DNA of 64,000 nt, taken from positions 4,954,001-5,018,000 of the forward strand of contig CP033464.1 of the NCBI GenBank assembly GCA_007833815.1. Direction: 5' to 3'. Position 1 is the first letter of the stretch, and the number at the start of each line of letters is the position of its first letter. The notes beneath the pieces were generated by a model that saw only the letters and a program-made list of their open reading frames with translations, had not been told where the DNA came from and made no database searches. The position numbers were made by a program, and so were the translations under genes. Below, in pieces: positions 1 to 7,470 of this stretch. This DNA is from Brevibacillus laterosporus (GTDB lineage: Bacteria > Bacillota > Bacilli > Brevibacillales > Brevibacillaceae).

Positions 1-409
1 CTTCGGCTACAACCGTTTGACATGTTTCTCCGTTAAGCAAAATATCACCGAATTTTTCCCGTTTTATGCCTACATGTAACAATGCGCCCATTACATCCCG
101 ATGCTCCAGTGCAACAAAACGCTGGTTACCCGTAATTTCAAACAAACACAAGCGAAAATTGGCATCCTCAGGTACGATATAGGCGGGATGCAACAAAACG
201 CGCACCCTCTCTGCCTCATCATATCCACCGGAAGCCGATACTTTGACGTCCTGGACTTGTGATGTAAGACTTTGTAAGATAAAAAGTTGGCGTGGATCAA
301 GAAAATCCGTTAAGCGTGTGATCTGCCGCTCTTCTACTAGCCTTAGCATTTCCAGCGCCCGTTCTACGAAAGGATATTCTTCTTTTTTAAAATGATGGTA
401 AATACTCAT
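1..409 (-). CDS. ylmH: YlmH-like S4-domain RNA-binding protein (C-terminal part lies outside the window)
   Basis: Reading the minus strand from an ATG at 409 gives an uninterrupted frame to the left edge: it begins MSIYHHFKKEEYPFVERALE and contains FLDPRQLFIL, GYDEAERVRVLL and HRDVMGALLHVGIKREKFGDI. This matches the N-terminal two domains of the YlmH family, whose C-terminal S4 domain binds RNA; the S4 part would lie left of base 1 and is not visible. YlmH is linked to division and ribosome rescue in Gram-positives. It follows ylmG by 18 bases in the ylmD-E-F-G-H block, so it is probably the distal gene of that transcript. The start has only a weak ribosome-binding site. Confidence 0.85.
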   Translation of the reverse strand, partial: MSIYHHFKKEEYPFVERALEMLRLVEERQITRLTDFLDPRQLFILQSLTSQVQDVKVSASGGYDEAERVRVLLHPAYIVPEDANFRLCLFEITGNQRFVALEHRDVMGALLHVGIKREKFGDILLNGETCQTVVAE

Positions 410-427
410 CTGCTCATCGCTCTTTTC

Positions 428-691
428 TTACAGGAACCTACTCAACAGAGAAAATAATCCCTCTCTAGCAAAATACAACGCAAGCATAGCAACCATCGGG
501 GACAAGTCAATAAAGCCAAGAGGCGGAATGAACCGGCGGAAAATAGATAGATATGGCTCTACCAATCGTTCCAACAATTGACCAATTGACGTTTCCCTCA
601 TTTGTGGCACCCATGACATAAAGACATAGGCAATTACCATGTAAAAATAGATTTGAAACGCAAAGTTAATAATTGCACCCAATATATACAT
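428..691 (-). CDS. ylmG: YggT-family membrane protein YlmG
   Basis: An 87-residue protein with two hydrophobic segments (about residues 5-27 and 60-80) separated by a polar loop containing the YggT-type stretch EPYLSIFRRFIPP. The family is small integral membrane proteins encoded beside sepF in Gram-positives and in photosynthetic lineages, with a role in nucleoid or division organisation that is still poorly defined. Length is typical. A GGGGTGAAT ribosome-binding site precedes the ATG. It sits between sepF and ylmH in the standard ylm order. Confidence 0.9.
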   Translation of the reverse strand: MYILGAIINFAFQIYFYMVIAYVFMSWVPQMRETSIGQLLERLVEPYLSIFRRFIPPLGFIDLSPMVAMLALYFAREGLFSLLSRFL

Positions 692-716
692 TTATTCACC
701 CCAGTAACTTGATGTC

Positions 717-1145
717 TTACTCTTCTACTATGACGCTTGAAATGGTTCCCTGAATATCCACATGATCAGGCGTGCAAACAAAAATTTGTTCCCCTACCTT
801 CTGGATGTCTCCATTCAGGGCATATACCGTTCCACTGAGGAAATCAATAATGCGTTTTGCCTGATCGTTCTCCACACGCTGCAAATTAACTACAACAGGT
901 CGTCTATTACGCAAGCTGTCTGCAATATCCTGCGCATCGCTATAATGGCGTGGCTCAAATAGCATGAGTCTAATACCTTCACGATCTCTAGCCGCATGCA
1001 GGCTCACCACATTACTTCCAGCTGATGCTCTTTGCCCATTCTTCTTAGGAGGAGCTTCCTGATCACGATCTTCTTCCACATACTCTTCCACATACTCTTC
1101 ATTTTCCAGACCAAAAAAATTCATTAGTTTATTCATGACTCCCAA
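717..1145 (-). CDS. sepF: SepF, cell division protein that anchors FtsZ
   Basis: A 142-residue protein: an N-terminal amphipathic helix (NKLMNFFGLE) that in the family inserts in the membrane, an acidic linker rich in E, Y and D (about residues 16-32), and the SepF core from about residue 57 (IRLMLFEPRHYSDAQDIAD, RRPVVVNLQRVENDQAKRIIDFLSGTVYALNGDIQKVG). SepF bundles FtsZ protofilaments and ties the Z-ring to the membrane in parallel with FtsA. The chosen start is a TTG eight bases after GGAGG; an ATG three codons later is possible. It lies 40 bases after ylmE. Confidence 0.95.
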   Translation of the reverse strand: MGVMNKLMNFFGLENEEYVEEYVEEDRDQEAPPKKNGQRASAGSNVVSLHAARDREGIRLMLFEPRHYSDAQDIADSLRNRRPVVVNLQRVENDQAKRIIDFLSGTVYALNGDIQKVGEQIFVCTPDHVDIQGTISSVIVEE

Positions 1146-1185
1146 ATTCCTTCCTCCTCTCCGGACAAAAGCCGCTCTTATTCCG

Positions 1186-1890
1186 CTATTCCGGTTGCAC
1201 GAGCACGGAGCCTAGACGCACAAACGTGGCCCCTTCTTCGATAGCTATCTCAAAATCTCCTGACATGCCCATTGATAATTCCTGAACTGTCACACGAGGT
1301 AAGTTACATTCTTTGATCCGTTGTTGCCATTCGCGCAAACCACGAAACACATACCGAATCTCTTCAGGGTCTTCTGTTTGCGGTGCCATAGTCATTAATC
1401 CATCAATACTTATGTGTTCCATATTACTAATTTCTTTGACAAAAGCCAAGACATCATCCGGATGTAAACCAAATTTTGTTTCTTCTTGGGAGATATTTAT
1501 CTGTAGCAAGCAAGAAACGACAATTCCTAGCTTGCTAGCTCGTTTTTCAATTTCTTCGGCCATCGATAATCTGTCTAAGGAATGTATGTATGTAAAACGT
1601 CCCACTACATCTTTTACCTTGTTGGTTTGCAAATGACCGATGTAGTGCCAAACCGCCTTGTCTTTATACGCTTCGTATTTTGGAAGTGCATCTTGGATAC
1701 GATTTTCCCCAATGTGGGCAAGTCCAGCATCGATGATTTCCCCAATCGCAGGTGTATCTACATATTTCGTCACCGCTACCACTTTTACCTCTTCACGCTG
1801 ACGATTTGACCGCTCACAGGCTGCTGCTATTTTCTGTTCAATGTCAACCATACGCTGTTCAACTGTAGCTTTTGCTACCATTCTAGTCAT
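1186..1890 (-). CDS. ylmE: YggS-family pyridoxal-phosphate homeostasis protein (YlmE)
   Basis: A PLP-binding protein of the YggS/PROSC family, which binds pyridoxal phosphate through one lysine and buffers the cofactor rather than catalysing a known reaction. The expected lysine sits in VVAVTKYVD near residue 42; later conserved stretches are GENRIQ, WHYIGHLQTNKVK, LLQINISQEETKFG and LSMGMSGDFEIAIEEGATFVRLGS. The start at 1890 is chosen because AAGGAG lies eight bases upstream and because it gives an ATGA overlap with the ylmD stop, a sign of translational coupling. An in-frame GTG at 1908 would bury the ribosome-binding site. Confidence 0.93.
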   Translation of the reverse strand: MTRMVAKATVEQRMVDIEQKIAAACERSNRQREEVKVVAVTKYVDTPAIGEIIDAGLAHIGENRIQDALPKYEAYKDKAVWHYIGHLQTNKVKDVVGRFTYIHSLDRLSMAEEIEKRASKLGIVVSCLLQINISQEETKFGLHPDDVLAFVKEISNMEHISIDGLMTMAPQTEDPEEIRYVFRGLREWQQRIKECNLPRVTVQELSMGMSGDFEIAIEEGATFVRLGSVLVQPE

Positions 1891-2717
1891 GTTGTTTGCT
1901 CCTTCCACCCAATAAATGAAGCCATTCTACCTGCTTTTCCCTGATCCTTTCGATGAGAAAAGAATAAATCGTTACGACAACTTGTGCAATAATGAGTCGT
2001 ACTAATATGGGAAGCAAGAACCCCTGCCTCCTTTACTATCAACTGATTTAAGTGACGTAAATCTAGCATAAAATGACCGCTAGTGCTGCTGGATTGCACA
2101 GCTTGTTCCCATTGGGAAGTCGCCATACGTACCTGTTGCATTACGCGCTCATCCACTTCATAGCAACAGCCCCCGATACTAGGTCCAATTGCCACATAGA
2201 TATCCTCTGGGTTGGATTGATATTCCCGGCTAAAGGCTTCAACCATTTCCCGAGCGATCAAGGAAACAGTGCCCTTCCATCCTGCATGAGCCAGTCCTAT
2301 TGCTTTCGAGATTGGATCAAGAAAAAAGAGGGGAACACAATCAGCATAAAAAGAGGTTAAAAAAACTCCCCGCTCAGTGGTATATAACCCATCTGTATCT
2401 GCAACGACACTCTCTAAACTATCTCTGCCGGCACCAATCTGGCCGGCAGTAATTTTGGTTACTTTATTGCCATGTATCTGATCAGCGCAGGTCCATGTTT
2501 CAAACAAAAATCCTTGCTGATCAGCAAGTCCCTGACGATTTTTAATCACATGGTTAGGATTATCTCCCACATGTAATCCCAAATTACACGTTTGAGAACT
2601 AGCTGTGCTCTCTTTACCCCACCTTGTCGTAAACCCTGCTGTCAGTCCTGGATAAGCAGACTCCCATTTCTTCAGATGCAAAGTGTGGGTAGTATCGTTT
2701 AACTGAAATGGCTCCAT
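1887..2717 (-). CDS. ylmD: YlmD/PgeF-family laccase-domain protein
   Basis: A 276-residue protein with the family core: TRWGKES, CADQIHGNKVTKI, DTDGLYTTERGVFLTSFYADCVPLFFLDP, LAHAGWKGT, IGPSIGGCCYEV and CTSCRNDLFFSHRKDQG. The histidine and cysteine ligands in FYADC and LAHAGW coordinate a metal in relatives. The family was first called multicopper polyphenol oxidase; members are now reported to act on purine nucleosides or to remove mis-incorporated residues from peptidoglycan precursors. Which applies here cannot be told from sequence. AAAGGAGAG precedes the ATG. It is coupled to ylmE by a four-base overlap. Confidence 0.93.
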   Translation of the reverse strand: MEPFQLNDTTHTLHLKKWESAYPGLTAGFTTRWGKESTASSQTCNLGLHVGDNPNHVIKNRQGLADQQGFLFETWTCADQIHGNKVTKITAGQIGAGRDSLESVVADTDGLYTTERGVFLTSFYADCVPLFFLDPISKAIGLAHAGWKGTVSLIAREMVEAFSREYQSNPEDIYVAIGPSIGGCCYEVDERVMQQVRMATSQWEQAVQSSSTSGHFMLDLRHLNQLIVKEAGVLASHISTTHYCTSCRNDLFFSHRKDQGKAGRMASFIGWKEQTT

Positions 2718-2835
2718 ATATCTGCTCTCCTTTCGTATCTAAAGTCCTTTCTAATATCTTACTGGTTTTGTAGCAGTCAGGGCAAGTAAATCGATCTTAT
2801 TTTTACGACATCTGCTATATCCTACTACTACCTTT

Positions 2836-3114
2836 TCAAGAAAGCTCTTCATCCGTACGTTTGGTATCCAATCTGATAGGTTCCTCTAATCGTACCAACA
2901 CAACATCCTTGCCAATCTTAACAATATTTCGCCATGGAATAACATGCTCATTTGACCCCGCAAATAATCCAAAAAATCGTCCTTCTCCCGGGACAACGAT
3001 AGCCTCGACACGTCCTACTTTTAAGTCGATTTCTAAATCAGAAATTTGGCCTAAACGCTTTCCATCTATTATGTTGACGACCTCTTTGGTTTGGAATTCG
3101 GAAATTTTCACCAT
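2836..3114 (-). CDS. PRC-barrel sporulation-associated protein (YlmC/YmxH family)
   Basis: A 92-residue PRC-barrel protein (MVKISEFQTKEVVNI, DGKRLGQISDLEIDLKVGRVEAIVVPG, IPWRNIVKIGKDVVLV). In Bacillus this family sits between sigG and the ylm block (ylmC) and also elsewhere as ymxH; a role in sporulation is suggested by its neighbours but no reaction is known. It lies between sigG and ylmD with its own short leader, behind the sigG terminator, so it probably starts a separate transcript. The ribosome-binding site is weak and the next codon (GTG) could also be the start. Confidence 0.88.
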   Translation of the reverse strand: MVKISEFQTKEVVNIIDGKRLGQISDLEIDLKVGRVEAIVVPGEGRFFGLFAGSNEHVIPWRNIVKIGKDVVLVRLEEPIRLDTKRTDEELS

Positions 3115-3201
3115 GGGAGTTCACCACTCTTTCTTTTCAACTACTCGCCTACAGCCCTTATTTATGTATATGTATCTTTCGTTGAAAAAGTAGCTCCGTT
3201 A

Positions 3202-3243
3202 AAAATAGCCTTGCCAAGCAACATAACATTGCTTGAACAAGGC
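3202..3243 (-). terminator. Rho-independent terminator after sigG
   Basis: On the minus strand, GCCTTG..CAAGCAA, a seven-base loop, then TTGCTTG..CAAGGC form a long near-perfect hairpin followed by TATTTTTA. It lies about 50 bases past the sigG stop and separates sigG from the PRC-barrel gene. Confidence 0.85.
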
Positions 3244-3293
3244 GTGGTATAAAGCCTGCTATAATTCTGCTAATGGGAACTGTGATTGATTAG

Positions 3294-4073
3294 CTACGAT
3301 TGAACATGCTTTTGCATATGTGAAATCGCTGCTTTTTCCAGTCTTGAGACCTGTGCTTGCGAAATCCCGATTTCCTCTGCTACTTCCATCTGCGTTTTCC
3401 CTTCATAGAAGCGCATAGACAAAATCATTTTTTCTCGATCGCCTAAACGTTGCATGCCTTCACGAAGAGCAATCTCCTCGACCCAGAAGATATCTTTGTT
3501 CTTTTCATCGCTGATCTGATCCATTACAAAGATGGGATCTCCGCCGTCCTGATAGATTGGCTCAAACAAAGAAACAGGGTCCTGAATCGCATCGAGAGCA
3601 AACACGACATCTTCTTTGGATACATTTAATGCACTAGAAATTTCCACGATGGTGGGCTCACGCGAGTGCTTATTCGTCAGACTGTCGCGTACCTGCAACG
3701 CTTTATAAGCGATATCTCGCAAGGAACGGGATACACGAATCGGATTGTTATCACGCAAGTAGCGTCTGATTTCTCCAATAATCATGGGAACAGCATATGT
3801 TGAAAACTTAACGTTCTGTCCCAGATCAAAATTGTCAATCGCTTTCATCAAGCCGATACATCCCACCTGAAACAGATCGTCAACATATTCACCACGATTG
3901 TTAAACCGTTGAATAACACTTAACACCAGACGTAAGTTCCCATTCACCAACTTTTCTCTGGCAGAGTGCTCACCGCTCTGTAATCGTTCAAAGAGCTCCC
4001 GCATTTCTTTGTTGTTTAATACTGGAAGCTTTGAAGTGTCTACTCCACAAATCTCAACCTTGTTGCGTGACAC
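3294..4073 (-). CDS. sigG: RNA polymerase sporulation sigma factor sigma-G
   Basis: A 259-residue sigma-70-type factor (family length 260) that directs late forespore transcription. The opening MSRNKVEICGVDTSKLPVLN is typical of sigma-G. Region 2 is seen in DLFQVGCIGLMKAIDNFDLGQNVKFSTYAVPMIIGEIRRYLRD, region 3 in PTIVEISSALNVSKEDVVFALDAI, and the region 4 helix-turn-helix in KTQMEVAEEIGISQAQVSRLEKAAISHMQ. It follows sigE by about 190 bases, as in Bacillus. Upstream lies a candidate sigma-F promoter (separate entry), in keeping with forespore control of sigG. Confidence 0.98.
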   Translation of the reverse strand: MSRNKVEICGVDTSKLPVLNNKEMRELFERLQSGEHSAREKLVNGNLRLVLSVIQRFNNRGEYVDDLFQVGCIGLMKAIDNFDLGQNVKFSTYAVPMIIGEIRRYLRDNNPIRVSRSLRDIAYKALQVRDSLTNKHSREPTIVEISSALNVSKEDVVFALDAIQDPVSLFEPIYQDGGDPIFVMDQISDEKNKDIFWVEEIALREGMQRLGDREKMILSMRFYEGKTQMEVAEEIGISQAQVSRLEKAAISHMQKHVQS

Positions 4074-4234
4074 ACCATTCCCTCCTCAGAGAAAAAAAGT
4101 CCCTATCCGTATGTACCCTGCCTTATCTTCCGTCCCCCTCCGCATTCGAGGAAAAGAAGCAAATGATCCCATTTATAAAATAGGGTGGCAGGAGAAATGG
4201 TTTGTAAAAAACCACTTTCTGGTATGGATAGGAA

Positions 4235-4263
4235 CAGTATTTCCAGAGGAGGATAAATTATGC
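4235..4263 (-). promoter_or_regulatory. Candidate sigma-F (sigma-G) promoter of sigG
   Basis: On the minus strand GCATA (4263-4259) is followed after 14 bases by GGAAATACTG (4244-4235). The second box fits the sigma-F -10 pattern GGnnAnAnTR at every fixed position, and the first fits the -35 pattern GYATA; the spacer is one or two bases shorter than usual. It overlaps the end of sigE and lies about 160 bases before the sigG start. The match is by eye. Confidence 0.5.
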
Positions 4264-4264
4264 G

Positions 4265-4987
4265 TCACACCATTTTGTTAAATTCTTTTCGTAGTCGTTT
4301 GATTATTCGCTTTTCTAGACGTGAGATATAGGATTGCGAGATACCTAGCAAATCAGCTACATCCTTTTGCGTCTTCTCTTCTTCCCCAGCCAAACCAAAG
4401 CGTAATTCCATAATCACGCGCTCTCGATCCGAGAGCTTGTCGAGCGCTTTATGCAACAATTTACGGTCTACCTGATCCTCGATATTTTTGTAGATCGTAT
4501 CATTCTCTGTGCCAAGTACGTCAGAAAGCAGAAGCTCATTTCCATCCCAATCAATGTTTAATGGTTCATCAAATGATACTTCCGAACGTATCTTATTATT
4601 ACGGCGCAAATACATCAAAATCTCGTTTTCGATACAACGGGAAGCATAGGTAGCCAGCTTGATGTTCTTTTCAGGATCGAACGTATTGACCGCTTTAATT
4701 AAACCAATTGTTCCAATGCTAACTAAATCCTCAATGTTAATCCCCGTATTTTCAAACTTACGGGCAATATAGACAACTAGACGTAAATTGCGTTCAATCA
4801 ACATACTTCGAACTGCCCCATCACCGGATGGAAGGCGAATGAGCAAGACTTCTTCTTCTTCGCGTGTTAGGGGCGGGGGAAGCGCTTCACTGCCACCTAT
4901 GTAATATATTTCTTCCGCTTTCACTCCGATTTTCAGCAAGAAGCGATACCACATTAACTGGACATATAGACGAATTTTTACGTACAT
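4265..4987 (-). CDS. sigE: RNA polymerase sporulation sigma factor sigma-E (pro-sigma-E)
   Basis: A 240-residue sigma factor, the first mother-cell-specific sigma. Its N-terminus ([21 protein letters not shown], then [23 protein letters not shown]) is the hydrophobic, basic pro-sequence that SpoIIGA removes. Region 2 is [46 protein letters not shown], and region 4 ends with [28 protein letters not shown]. The start codon lies one base from the spoIIGA stop, so the protease and its substrate are co-translated from one operon, as in Bacillus. Confidence 0.98.
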   Translation of the reverse strand: MYVKIRLYVQLMWYRFLLKIGVKAEEIYYIGGSEALPPPLTREEEEVLLIRLPSGDGAVRSMLIERNLRLVVYIARKFENTGINIEDLVSIGTIGLIKAVNTFDPEKNIKLATYASRCIENEILMYLRRNNKIRSEVSFDEPLNIDWDGNELLLSDVLGTENDTIYKNIEDQVDRKLLHKALDKLSDRERVIMELRFGLAGEEEKTQKDVADLLGISQSYISRLEKRIIKRLRKEFNKMV

Positions 4988-4988
4988 G

Positions 4989-6005
4989 CTAGCCCTCCTG
5001 TTCTAATGATGATGTATGAACTACTTGTATCATGTTAGCTGATTGAACTGTTTTGGATTCTTTCGTGTTCTCGTTTATTCCCTCTTGCTGAATTAATGCA
5101 GGATGCACGATAGATTCATATTTGCCATCTGCTGATAACTCAATCGGATTTAACCCGATTAATACACGTTCGGTAACGAGGCGCATCCCATCATGTACCA
5201 CCACCACTTGATCAGGACGAATGGCTACCATGAAATCCATTCCTCTAGACACGCTACGAAACGGTACAAGGCGCAATTTCCCTTGCCACTCTAGCGGGAG
5301 TTCATCCATAATGTTCTCCAGTCGCTGAAGCTTTTCTCCCTCCTCTCTTGCTACTTGTAAAATAGGTAGCGGTAAAATTTTTTTAAACAATTTGCATTCC
5401 ATAACCATGACTGGAATGCGTGTTATTGGCTCATGCAATTGGTTGCCTGTGTCTACAAGCCCACGGCATAAAATGATTTGATCGGTAAGTTTCACCTCTA
5501 CCTCCACTAAGAATGCTTCTATTTTTCGTGGCTCTTGGATAGACTGATAGCTTTTTTTACTTAACAGAAATACCAGTACAAATCCTAGAAACACGATGAG
5601 TAGTGTTGGTTTTGTCCCTACGCCGAAACTATCGTTATGGGTAACTAAAATGCCTTGAATAATTTCATTTTGGCTCGTTGTCAATAGAGTAAGGGCAAAT
5701 ACCCCTCCACCAAACACAAATGCAACAAAATAAAATATAGCTAGATGATGTAAAAAATGTGTTAAACGTTTACACCCAAAGGCTATCCATAAAATAAATA
5801 ATGAGAAGAGTAGCTTTGTAAACCACGCATACATACCCGAAAAAGACGGAAAAAAGAAGAAGGCCACATAACAGCTCCCTACTGCTGATGCAATTAACAG
5901 TCTCCACCAAACAATTCGTTCTTTTCGAAAATAAGCGGTAAACCATAACAATAAGGCATCAATTGCAAAATTTAGGAGTAGAATGATATCCAGATAGACC
6001 ACCAT
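4989..6005 (-). CDS. spoIIGA: SpoIIGA, membrane aspartic protease that activates pro-sigma-E
   Basis: A 338-residue protein. The first 150 residues carry about five membrane segments ([81 protein letters not shown]). The cytoplasmic half carries the retropepsin-like motif GLVDTGNQL with the catalytic aspartate at about residue 185, close to the Asp183 of the Bacillus enzyme. The forespore signal SpoIIR triggers the protease to cut pro-sigma-E. GGAGGTGA lies 11 bases before the ATG. Next to sigE; preceded by a sporulation-type promoter. A long polar tail follows the protease domain. Confidence 0.97.
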   Translation of the reverse strand: MVVYLDIILLLNFAIDALLLWFTAYFRKERIVWWRLLIASAVGSCYVAFFFFPSFSGMYAWFTKLLFSLFILWIAFGCKRLTHFLHHLAIFYFVAFVFGGGVFALTLLTTSQNEIIQGILVTHNDSFGVGTKPTLLIVFLGFVLVFLLSKKSYQSIQEPRKIEAFLVEVEVKLTDQIILCRGLVDTGNQLHEPITRIPVMVMECKLFKKILPLPILQVAREEGEKLQRLENIMDELPLEWQGKLRLVPFRSVSRGMDFMVAIRPDQVVVVHDGMRLVTERVLIGLNPIELSADGKYESIVHPALIQQEGINENTKESKTVQSANMIQVVHTSSLEQEG

Positions 6006-6035
6006 ATACTGTCTTCACCTCCGTCTGGCAAAAAC

Positions 6036-6068
6036 AGTATATCTCAATGTATATGTAAAGTCTGTCAA
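6036..6068 (-). promoter_or_regulatory. spoIIG-type promoter with an over-long spacer
   Basis: On the minus strand a perfect TTGACA (6068-6063) is separated from TATACT (6041-6036) by 21 bases. Ordinary sigma-A promoters have 17. The Bacillus subtilis spoIIG promoter is known for near-consensus boxes set 22 bases apart that need Spo0A-P to be used. The same arrangement in front of spoIIGA supports the assignment. Confidence 0.65.
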
Positions 6069-6102
6069 AACTTGACCGCGTTTTTCCCCTTTTTTTGTTG
6101 AA
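6061..6102. promoter_or_regulatory. Two candidate Spo0A boxes upstream of spoIIGA
   Basis: TCTGTCAAA at 6061-6069 and TTTGTTGAA at 6094-6102 each match the Spo0A box TTTGTCRAA at eight of nine positions and have the same orientation. They start 33 bases apart, about three helical turns. The first overlaps the -35 box of the spoIIGA promoter, as in Bacillus subtilis. Confidence 0.5.
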
Positions 6103-6282
6103 AAAACTGGGGATGTTGGCCCATTTCCCCTTGGCAGTAGCTTATTTTGGCAATAGTAGAATTCTAGACCTTTTCCTGTTTGGAGTCGCACAAATATCCC
6201 CAGCCATTCGCCTCTCCCTCCCGTTGGTCGGTCTCTTTCTTATGTGTATTTGCGTTAAGGATGTAGGAGTAAAGATGTAAAG

Positions 6283-6322
6283 AAAAAAGCAGTCTCTCGC
6301 CTGTTTTTGGGAGAACTGCTTT
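6283..6322 (-). terminator. Terminator at the left border of the accessory island
   Basis: AAAGCAGT and CTCTC pair with GGGAG and ACTGCTTT around a ten-base loop; on the minus strand the hairpin is followed by TTTTTTC. It would stop minus-strand transcription from the radical-SAM/TnpB region before spoIIGA. The bases between here and the spoIIGA promoter (about 6103-6282) hold no supported gene. Confidence 0.75.
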
Positions 6323-6395
6323 GTTATATAGTGAAACTCATATTTTAGTTTCATATTCACTGCTTATAACATAGATGATTCTAGCAAATTTATGA

Positions 6396-6764
6396 ATTAG
6401 CCGAGAACACTCGTGATTTTAATCATGAGATGAATCGGCTTCGGACAAAACGTGTCTTCTGACACGCTAATTGTCCGACTACTTCTTTGAATAACTAACA
6501 AGAACAGGTATACTAATCTTGTACAGATTGCTCATTGAAAACTGAATGTATGGGGTTGCCATAAGGAATGCTTTGTGGCGTAAAACATTCAAGCACCTTC
6601 GTCCTCTCTGACCGAAAAGCGAAAACCAAGCAGTAGGTCAGAGAGAAGAATCCAACGTACACTTTTTTTCAATAACCGTAGGGACTACGGGGATAGCCTG
6701 CTAATTCTCACTTCGTTGGATGTGATAGCGCAGGAATCTCGTGGCTTTAGCCATGAGAGGTTCA
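6396..6764 (+). mobile_element. Probable non-autonomous IS200/IS605-type element carrying only an RNA
   Basis: The two ends carry the same type of hairpin in the same orientation: CTCGTGATTTTAATCATGAG at 6410-6429 and CTCGTGGCTTTAGCCATGAG at 6738-6757, the second followed by AGGTTCAA. End hairpins on one strand with a CTTTAG-type loop are characteristic of IS200/IS605 elements. The interior has no gene but is full of stems, including CGGACAA/TTGTCCG enclosing CGTGTC/GACACG (6442-6477). An ATGA lies just left of the element at 6392-6395. The exact ends are an inference; IS605 insertion makes no target duplication to confirm them. Confidence 0.5.
6530..6764 (+). ncRNA. Omega-RNA-like structured RNA with a pseudoknot
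   Basis: Read on plus: GAATGT (6544) pairs with ACATTC (6585) around GCCATAA/TTGTGGC; CTCTCTGACC (6604) pairs with GGTCAGAGAG (6636); CCGTAG/CTACGG closes a GGA loop (6676-6690); CCTGC and TCAC (6697, 6708) pair with GTGA and GCAGG (6722, 6730); the loop of that stem, CGTTGGAT (6714-6721), is complementary to ATCCAACG (6650-6657), making a pseudoknot. It ends in the IS605 end hairpin. This is the design of TnpB or IscB guide RNAs (omega RNA, also HEARO). The family name and both ends are inferred. Confidence 0.5.
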
Positions 6765-6841
6765 ATTGCCTATAACAAAATTGTGTTGCATGAAGAGACG
6801 AGCACCAGCGTTGCCACAATCCCCCTAATAGAGATGATTCT

Positions 6842-6976
6842 GGTCAACAACTCATGACTAAAGTCACGAGCTTGTAACTACCCGATAGTACAAGCATCTT
6901 TCGACTCCTATCTTTTCTCGCTTTTACAAGCGTGGTGTTACATCAGGGCAGGTTGACATCTACCCAACAAAAGAAG
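6842..6976 (-). ncRNA. Right-end omega-RNA segment of the TnpB remnant
   Basis: Directly downstream of the tnpB-derived stop on minus come CGCTT/AAGCG (a small hairpin), CTTGTA..TACAAG (6871-6894), and finally CTCGTGACTTTAGTCATGAG (6870-6851) followed by TTGTTGAC. In tnpB elements the guide RNA spans the 3' end of the gene and the right end, finishing in such a hairpin, with the guide taken from the adjacent flank (here beginning CAGAATCATCTC). The 5' part probably overlaps the coding frame. Expression and processing are not shown. Confidence 0.45.
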
Positions 6977-7470
6977 CTATGCTCCTGTTGTTACTTCAAC
7001 GATGTACTCTATTCCTTTTCGTTGAAGATTCATGGCCCCAATACGATCATCGTTTGAGGTGTAATGGCAGGCTTTACAGCAGAATACATGTATTTTTTTG
7101 TTTCGATTGGCTTTCTTTGTATGCCCGCACTTTGGACAAGTTTGCGATGTGTATCGTGGGTCAACTGCCATCACCTTTGATCGGTGCATCAAAGCTTTGT
7201 ATTCTATCATTTGACGCAACTGATAGAATGCCCAAGATACATATTCATAACGATTTTTGACACGTACACGTTCAGTAGCATTGCGTACACCTGTCAAGTC
7301 TTCAACAACAAAGAGTGTATTTGCTCCATATTTTTCTACGAGTGCCTTACTGACAGTGTGATTAACATCTGTCATCCAACGGTTTTCTCGTTGACCGATT
7401 TTCTTCAAACGTCTACGTGAAGAAGCAGTTTGCCTCATTTGTAGTTGCTTACGTAAATGTTTATACTTCG
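6842..7470 (-). mobile_element. Remnant of an IS200/IS605 (IS1341-type) tnpB element, left half deleted
   Basis: The C-terminal half of a tnpB gene (7470 to 6977) is followed by a right end with the family hairpin at 6870-6851. The tnpB start, the first RuvC motif and the left end are missing; in their place the frame runs straight out of a radical-SAM gene. No tnpA is present. The remnant points toward the RNA-only element on plus, so two right ends face each other across 6758-6850. Confidence 0.65.

Noticed and set aside
6095-6280. Plus-strand frame of 61 codons upstream of spoIIGA
   Set aside because: TTG start without a ribosome-binding site, inside the spoIIGA control region; hydrophobic composition alone is not enough.
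6369-6388. Match of AGAATCATCT between the presumed guide of the TnpB remnant and the island's left flank
   Set aside because: Ten bases are within what chance or local repeats could give; too short to claim a guide-target pair.
6361-6976. CRISPR-like array because of the repeated hairpins
   Set aside because: Only three copies, unevenly spaced and in mixed orientation, with IS605 end features; no cas genes.
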